Below are positions 6,538-10,348 of a DNA stretch of 10,348 nt, one piece after another (positions within the stretch are counted from its first letter, which is position 1; each line of letters opens with the position of its first letter). Source of the stretch: Planctomicrobium sp. (GTDB lineage Bacteria > Planctomycetota > Planctomycetia > Planctomycetales > Planctomycetaceae); assembly GCA_018659505.1 (NCBI GenBank), contig JABJMI010000554.1, positions 1 to 10,348 on the forward strand. The letters are read 5' to 3'. The translations under genes and the position numbers were made by a program. Below the pieces are notes generated by a model. It searched no databases. It was not told where the DNA came from and was given only the letters and a program-made list of their open reading frames with translations.

Positions 6538-7629
6538 ATGAAACTCAATCAGTTCAAGTTTTTATTCGTCGTTATTATGTTGTGCTTACCTGCATTGTCC
6601 TATGCACAAGAACCAGATGCCAAATCATCCGTCTTTGAAAAAGATCGGACAGATCTAGCAGTTGATAAAGCGATTCAATTTCTGATCAGTCAGCAACGTG
6701 ATGATGGAGCCATTCTGGATAAAGGGATCGATACCACAATGACAGCCCTGTCGCTGATGGCGATGGCGAGTGTCGGTATTCAACCAGGTGAGGCGACTCC
6801 TTCGGGTAAATCAATGCAGCGGGCATTAGAGTTTGTGCTGCGAGATGATCGAGTTGATGACAAAGGCTATTTCGGCAGTAAAGATGGCTCACGTATGTAC
6901 GGGCATGGAATTATCACTCTCATGCTGACAGAACTGCTCGGCATGGGAACAACTGCGGAGCAGGATCAACAAATTCATGATCGTTGTCAAAAAGCAATTG
7001 ATGTCATTCTGAGTTCACAAAAAGAGAAAAAGCCGACTCATTTCCGTGGAGGTTGGCGCTATAATCCGAATTCGAGAGATTCAGATTTATCAGTCTCCGT
7101 CTGGCAAGTGATGGCACTGAGATCAGCAAAGAATGACGGACTTCAAGTCCCTGCCAGTGCAATTGTTGACGCTGTCGATTACCTCAAGCGTTCCTATGCT
7201 TCGCCATTGGATCGCAATGGATTCCCCGAAAAGAAGGCAAGCGGCTTCACCTATGAGCCTCATCATACGAATCCCAGTTTCACGATGACGGCTGCCGGCT
7301 TGCTCTCGATGCAGGTTTGTGGAGAGTACGATTCCCCTTTAGTCGCGGGCGCCGCTGATTGGCTGTTAGAACATCCGCCGAAATGGAAAGATCGATTCGC
7401 CTCATACGGGACATATTATTACTCACAAGGGATGTATCAAAAAGGTGGCGAGCATTCCAAAGTCGCTCAACAGCTTGTTCAAGAAATGCTGTTAGAAAAA
7501 CAAGACGGAAATGGTTCCTGGCTAGCTGAGAATGGCTCAGAAAAAGGGCATGGAACCGTGTATGCCACCTCGCTGGCGGTGCTGAGTCTCTCAGTGAAGT
7601 ACCACTATCTACCGATTTACCAAAAGTAA
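6538..7629 (+). CDS. Exported prenyltransferase/squalene-oxidase repeat protein
   Basis: The 363-residue product has a signal peptide (KLNQFK, hydrophobic 8-20, likely cut after SYA at 23). The mature part is built of the helical repeats of the terpenoid-cyclase alpha/alpha-toroid fold. Repeat cores are [15 protein letters not shown] (45-59), [12 protein letters not shown] (69-80), a second block with IDVILSSQ (154-161) and GGWRYNP (171-177), [12 protein letters not shown] (186-197), [15 protein letters not shown] (248-262), and QDGNGSW (322-328) followed by [12 protein letters not shown] (342-353). The squalene-hopene cyclase catalytic D-x-D-D motif is not seen; the nearest string is DSDLS (181-185). 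Export also argues against a soluble prenyltransferase. Exported single-toroid proteins of this type are common in planctomycetes and have no assigned function. AGGTG at 6529-6533 supports the start. The gene converges on the DUF5691 gene with a 16-base gap. Confidence 0.85.
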   Translation: MKLNQFKFLFVVIMLCLPALSYAQEPDAKSSVFEKDRTDLAVDKAIQFLISQQRDDGAILDKGIDTTMTALSLMAMASVGIQPGEATPSGKSMQRALEFVLRDDRVDDKGYFGSKDGSRMYGHGIITLMLTELLGMGTTAEQDQQIHDRCQKAIDVILSSQKEKKPTHFRGGWRYNPNSRDSDLSVSVWQVMALRSAKNDGLQVPASAIVDAVDYLKRSYASPLDRNGFPEKKASGFTYEPHHTNPSFTMTAAGLLSMQVCGEYDSPLVAGAADWLLEHPPKWKDRFASYGTYYYSQGMYQKGGEHSKVAQQLVQEMLLEKQDGNGSWLAENGSEKGHGTVYATSLAVLSLSVKYHYLPIYQK

Positions 7630-7645
7630 CAGTTTAAATGAGAGT

Positions 7646-9232
7646 TCAATCAACGCCGGCAAGTTTGATCTCGTTATAGAAACTCGCGCGTAATTGAATT
7701 CGTTCCTGGAAGTTTGTGATCAGTATTTCAATACCCGCAACTTGCCAGGCTTGGACTCCGTGATCTCGGATCTTCCACGGTGTCAGTGCCGCTGCGAACA
7801 GATCAGGAGAGAGGAACACGGCTGCTTGAGCGGTAGATTGCAACCATTCATAGACTGCTTTGTCGCTGCGAGAACCTGCAAGTGTCCGGCTAATGCGAAG
7901 GTATTCATGGCTGAAGGATTTGGACCAAGTGGTGGGTATCCATTTGAGTATTTCATTGACCGGCAGTTGTGCAGGATCATGTTGATCCCGAAGAAGTTGC
8001 AGCAGTTGGCGATCCAGATCAGTTGAAGACATTTTTCTCGCCAAGCCTCCCAGCTGCTCGAGCGCCTGTATGACGACCGCTTGCTGAGGATGTTGCAACA
8101 TCGCGGACCAATACTTCCATAAAGAGTTCAACCAGCCTTGAAACTCAGACGTCACGATTTTGCCGGAAATCGCTTTAGACCACCCGGTAATGACAGCGTG
8201 TGCATAATCATCGTTGAGGATGCCATTGATCAATTCAACGGGCGTTGCTGAAAATTGAGATTCCCAGTGCTGAAGAGGAATTTTGGAGATAAGTTCTTCA
8301 GTCCAGAACGCTCTTTGTCCTCGTTTGTTCGGCGGATTGACTTCCAGCCCATCTTCCTCCCAGCCAGTAGGCAATTCCTGCGGAGGTTGACAGACCAGTT
8401 TGCTCGCATTGTTCGAGTCGCTTTGTGTCAGTATGTTGTTCGCCCGCATTCTATTTCTCTGACTCACTTCAGAGTTTGGAATCTTAGCTAACAGATTGGC
8501 AGCTTGTTGACGAACATATTTGCTTCGATCCGAGAGGCATAGAGTGAGGAATTCGATATCTTCGGGACCAAGTTCTTCGTTGATCGCAGCTAACAATTGC
8601 TTCCGATTCTCGACTTTCTCTTTTGTGAACACCTCAGCCAGTAGTTCCCGACCGAGTTCAGGATTCAGTTTCCGTATCGCTCTCAAGGCAGCGAGCCGTT
8701 CTGGGAATGTTCCATCATCCCACAATCCTTGATGCCCCTCCAGATCACTACTTCCTAAAGTAGGATCAGAGACGGTCCAGTTCCAATTGGGGTTGAACTG
8801 ACTCAGCCATTCACCTTTTGCACCAACGACGGCTTGAATCAATGGCCGGACAGTAAGGTCTTCTAGATCAAGTAATCTTGGAATGTATTTATCTGGAGCA
8901 AACAACTTCCGAGATGCGAGTAACGATAAGAATTCTGGTAACAGAACATGTTGTTCTTTAGTGAGAGCTGTTTCGAACAGTTTCAAAAATGAATCGGAGT
9001 ATTCGACTCGCTCTTTGCTTGGAAATGTGTCTACTTGTGGAACTGTGACCGGAAGTTGACCTGCTCGCTGATAGATCGCAAGTCGTCCTGCTCTCAAGAG
9101 GAATTGAGATTCTATAGAGAGTTCAATCGATGGACCGATCAACGAATCGACATCGTTTTCAGAGTTGATTGGAACCTGCGGTGCCTGTGCGGTGCCGACG
9201 AGCGCGACTTTCAGCAATTGATCGCTTAACAT
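7646..9232 (-). CDS. DUF5691 family protein
   Basis: The 528-residue protein matches the DUF5691 pattern. It has the opening LLKVALVGT (6-14), a helical stretch around FLLRAGRLAIYQRAG, GAKGEWLSQFNPNW (137-150), ERLAALRAIRKLNP (178-191) and the HEAT-like LSDRSKYVRQQAANLLAKIP (233-252), before a helical C-terminal half. There is no signal peptide or membrane segment, so it should be cytoplasmic. Molecular function is unknown; the helical repeats suggest a scaffold or binding role. I chose ATG 9232-9230 because family members begin just before the L-V-x-x-A-L-x-G-T motif and because it overlaps the SWIM stop by 7 bases, suggesting translational coupling. The longer in-frame start at 9289 adds 19 residues that merely read through the conserved end of the SWIM gene, and neither start has a strong Shine-Dalgarno. 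Confidence 0.85.
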   Translation of the reverse strand: MLSDQLLKVALVGTAQAPQVPINSENDVDSLIGPSIELSIESQFLLRAGRLAIYQRAGQLPVTVPQVDTFPSKERVEYSDSFLKLFETALTKEQHVLLPEFLSLLASRKLFAPDKYIPRLLDLEDLTVRPLIQAVVGAKGEWLSQFNPNWNWTVSDPTLGSSDLEGHQGLWDDGTFPERLAALRAIRKLNPELGRELLAEVFTKEKVENRKQLLAAINEELGPEDIEFLTLCLSDRSKYVRQQAANLLAKIPNSEVSQRNRMRANNILTQSDSNNASKLVCQPPQELPTGWEEDGLEVNPPNKRGQRAFWTEELISKIPLQHWESQFSATPVELINGILNDDYAHAVITGWSKAISGKIVTSEFQGWLNSLWKYWSAMLQHPQQAVVIQALEQLGGLARKMSSTDLDRQLLQLLRDQHDPAQLPVNEILKWIPTTWSKSFSHEYLRISRTLAGSRSDKAVYEWLQSTAQAAVFLSPDLFAAALTPWKIRDHGVQAWQVAGIEILITNFQERIQLRASFYNEIKLAGVD

Positions 9233-10348
9233 AAGTTCAATTGCCCTTGATAAAGGTAGCTCATCGGAGTCAGAAAGCGACCATTCCATTCAGCGTGTAC
9301 TTGAAAGTGCTCTCCCTCTGTGATGGAAAGAAGTTCAAACGGATGTTTCAATCGACACGGTAAAGCTGCACCACTTTTATCTCGGATCCACCACTGATTC
9401 TGAAAGATTGAGAGAGTAACATTCTCGATCAGGCATCCACAGCTTGCAAGCCATGGATTGAGTGCCAATCGAGACGCATAAGTTTCAAGAAATTCGGAGA
9501 TGGAAGCCTGAACTGGAATCTCGGATGCAGTGTTTTCAGAATTCTCTTTGTTGACAAACTTTGCACGTTGTGGCACTGCTCCAGGGTAGAAATTGACTGC
9601 TCCTTGCTGCAGCGTTCCTGGTAGGATGACTTCTGGAAACCCTTGCTTCCCCGGAGCGAATTGCAGAATCAGTGCCTCTCTCTCTGATTTCAATCCAATC
9701 GCCCAAGATCGTTGCAAGCGAAAACGTTCATCGTCTTCAATTCGTTGCCCCCAGATAAACCAGTCATCAGTGACCGAATCTCCGTTCAGCTCTAATTCAG
9801 TTTGCGAGACGGTCCAACCAACTAGTTGGCGAACTTCCGCCTGAAGATTCGGAGAGAGCGTGTCTTGCCGCTGATAGGCTTGTACCAATAAGCGAAGGCT
9901 TCCTAACTCCTCCAGCATTCGTTGCGACCAGTCTTGTGAGCTTCCAGGAATCTCTGCCAGATTCCGAACTCTGTTTGCCAAACCTTTGGCTTGTGCATCA
10001 ATCAGCCTTCGAGCCTGTGTATCCCAAAACGAGAATGGTTTCGTTTCGAGCGCTGCGATCCCAGAGCGAATGAGATCATCAAGCCAGATGATCAACTGTT
10101 CGATTCCGTCCGAGACGTTATTCTCTCGACTCTTAATTCTTTTTGCTTGAGCTTCTTTATCAACCGGCTTGGCTGGTTCGCTCTCTCGCGTCGCTTTCTG
10201 CTCGCGTTTGAGGCGTCGTTTCTCCAGCCAAGTGTCTAACCAGTCAGGTGACGATTCAAGAGAAAAAATGTCTGGACTTGAAGAGAGTAACAACAGTAAC
10301 GCGAGAACATGCTTACAGGGAAATTTTCGACTCGGGCAGTTACCGCGA
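9226..10348 (-). CDS. SWIM zinc-finger family protein, 5' end cut off
   Basis: The gene enters from the right edge; 373 residues are visible before TAA at 9228-9226. The visible product opens with GNCPSRKFPCKHVLALLL, the latter part of the SWIM motif that precedes this family's C-terminal region. Then come W-L-E-K-R-R-L-K, a charged linker, KEAQAKRIKSRENNVSDGIE, LIIWLDDLIRSGIAAL, WDTQARRLIDAQAKGLANRVR (an almost invariant family block), and a beta-rich second half ending in WNGRFLTPMSYLYQGQ. A TTG codon at 10293 is not the true start because the frame continues upstream through the zinc motif. SWIM domains bind DNA or proteins; in this family the partner is unknown. It is the first visible gene of a two-gene unit with DUF5691. 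In this family the genes often accompany a MoxR-type ATPase and a VWA protein. Confidence 0.85.
   Translation of the reverse strand, partial: RGNCPSRKFPCKHVLALLLLLSSSPDIFSLESSPDWLDTWLEKRRLKREQKATRESEPAKPVDKEAQAKRIKSRENNVSDGIEQLIIWLDDLIRSGIAALETKPFSFWDTQARRLIDAQAKGLANRVRNLAEIPGSSQDWSQRMLEELGSLRLLVQAYQRQDTLSPNLQAEVRQLVGWTVSQTELELNGDSVTDDWFIWGQRIEDDERFRLQRSWAIGLKSEREALILQFAPGKQGFPEVILPGTLQQGAVNFYPGAVPQRAKFVNKENSENTASEIPVQASISEFLETYASRLALNPWLASCGCLIENVTLSIFQNQWWIRDKSGAALPCRLKHPFELLSITEGEHFQVHAEWNGRFLTPMSYLYQGQLNLC

Noticed and set aside
9226..10293. TTG at 10293 as the start of the SWIM gene
   Set aside because: The frame stays open to the window edge and encodes the family's CPSRKFPCKH zinc motif upstream of this codon, so the gene is truncated by the window rather than starting there.
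1..10348. tRNA genes, CRISPR arrays, insertion sequences, attachment sites, riboswitches
   Set aside because: I looked on both strands and saw no cloverleaf, no regularly spaced repeats, no transposase or terminal inverted repeats, and no structured leader of a known class.

Overview
The window most likely comes from a member of the Planctomycetota, probably order Planctomycetales; genus cannot be resolved. The grounds are moderate GC content, long exported proteins of families common in that phylum (CehA/McbA metallohydrolase with a distinctive C-terminal module, terpenoid-cyclase-fold repeat protein, phytanoyl-CoA dioxygenase family, GH10-like barrel), and a SWIM zinc-finger/DUF5691 gene pair. 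This is inference from family composition. I see no tRNA, rRNA, insertion sequence, CRISPR array or phage gene, so it reads as ordinary chromosomal sequence rather than a mobile island.

Layout. 1-299 is the 3' end of a plus-strand gene ending in a PDZ domain. 300-653 is a 354-base gap with one doubtful 78-codon minus-strand ORF and a clear inverted repeat ahead of the next gene. 654-2132 encodes a GH10-like protein whose two catalytic glutamates appear to be missing. 2221-2670 encodes a small single-pass membrane protein of unknown function. It converges on a minus-strand phytanoyl-CoA dioxygenase-family gene (2690-3565, GTG start). A 187-base divergent spacer then leads to a plus-strand exported metallohydrolase of 848 residues (3753-6299). 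After a 238-base spacer comes a plus-strand exported protein with prenyltransferase/squalene-oxidase repeats (6538-7629). It converges, with a 16-base gap, on a minus-strand operon read from the right edge: SWIM zinc-finger protein (5' end cut off, 9226-10348), then DUF5691 protein (7646-9232), overlapping by 7 bases.

How the genes relate. Only the SWIM-DUF5691 pair shows real operon structure with a conserved partnership; its usual MoxR-type AAA+ ATPase and VWA-protein companions, if present, would lie beyond the right edge. The other genes look like separate transcription units. The most unusual items are the apparently non-catalytic cytoplasmic GH10-like protein and the three-part metallohydrolase, whose second metal motif looks altered. 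No complete new multi-gene system can be demonstrated from this window alone.
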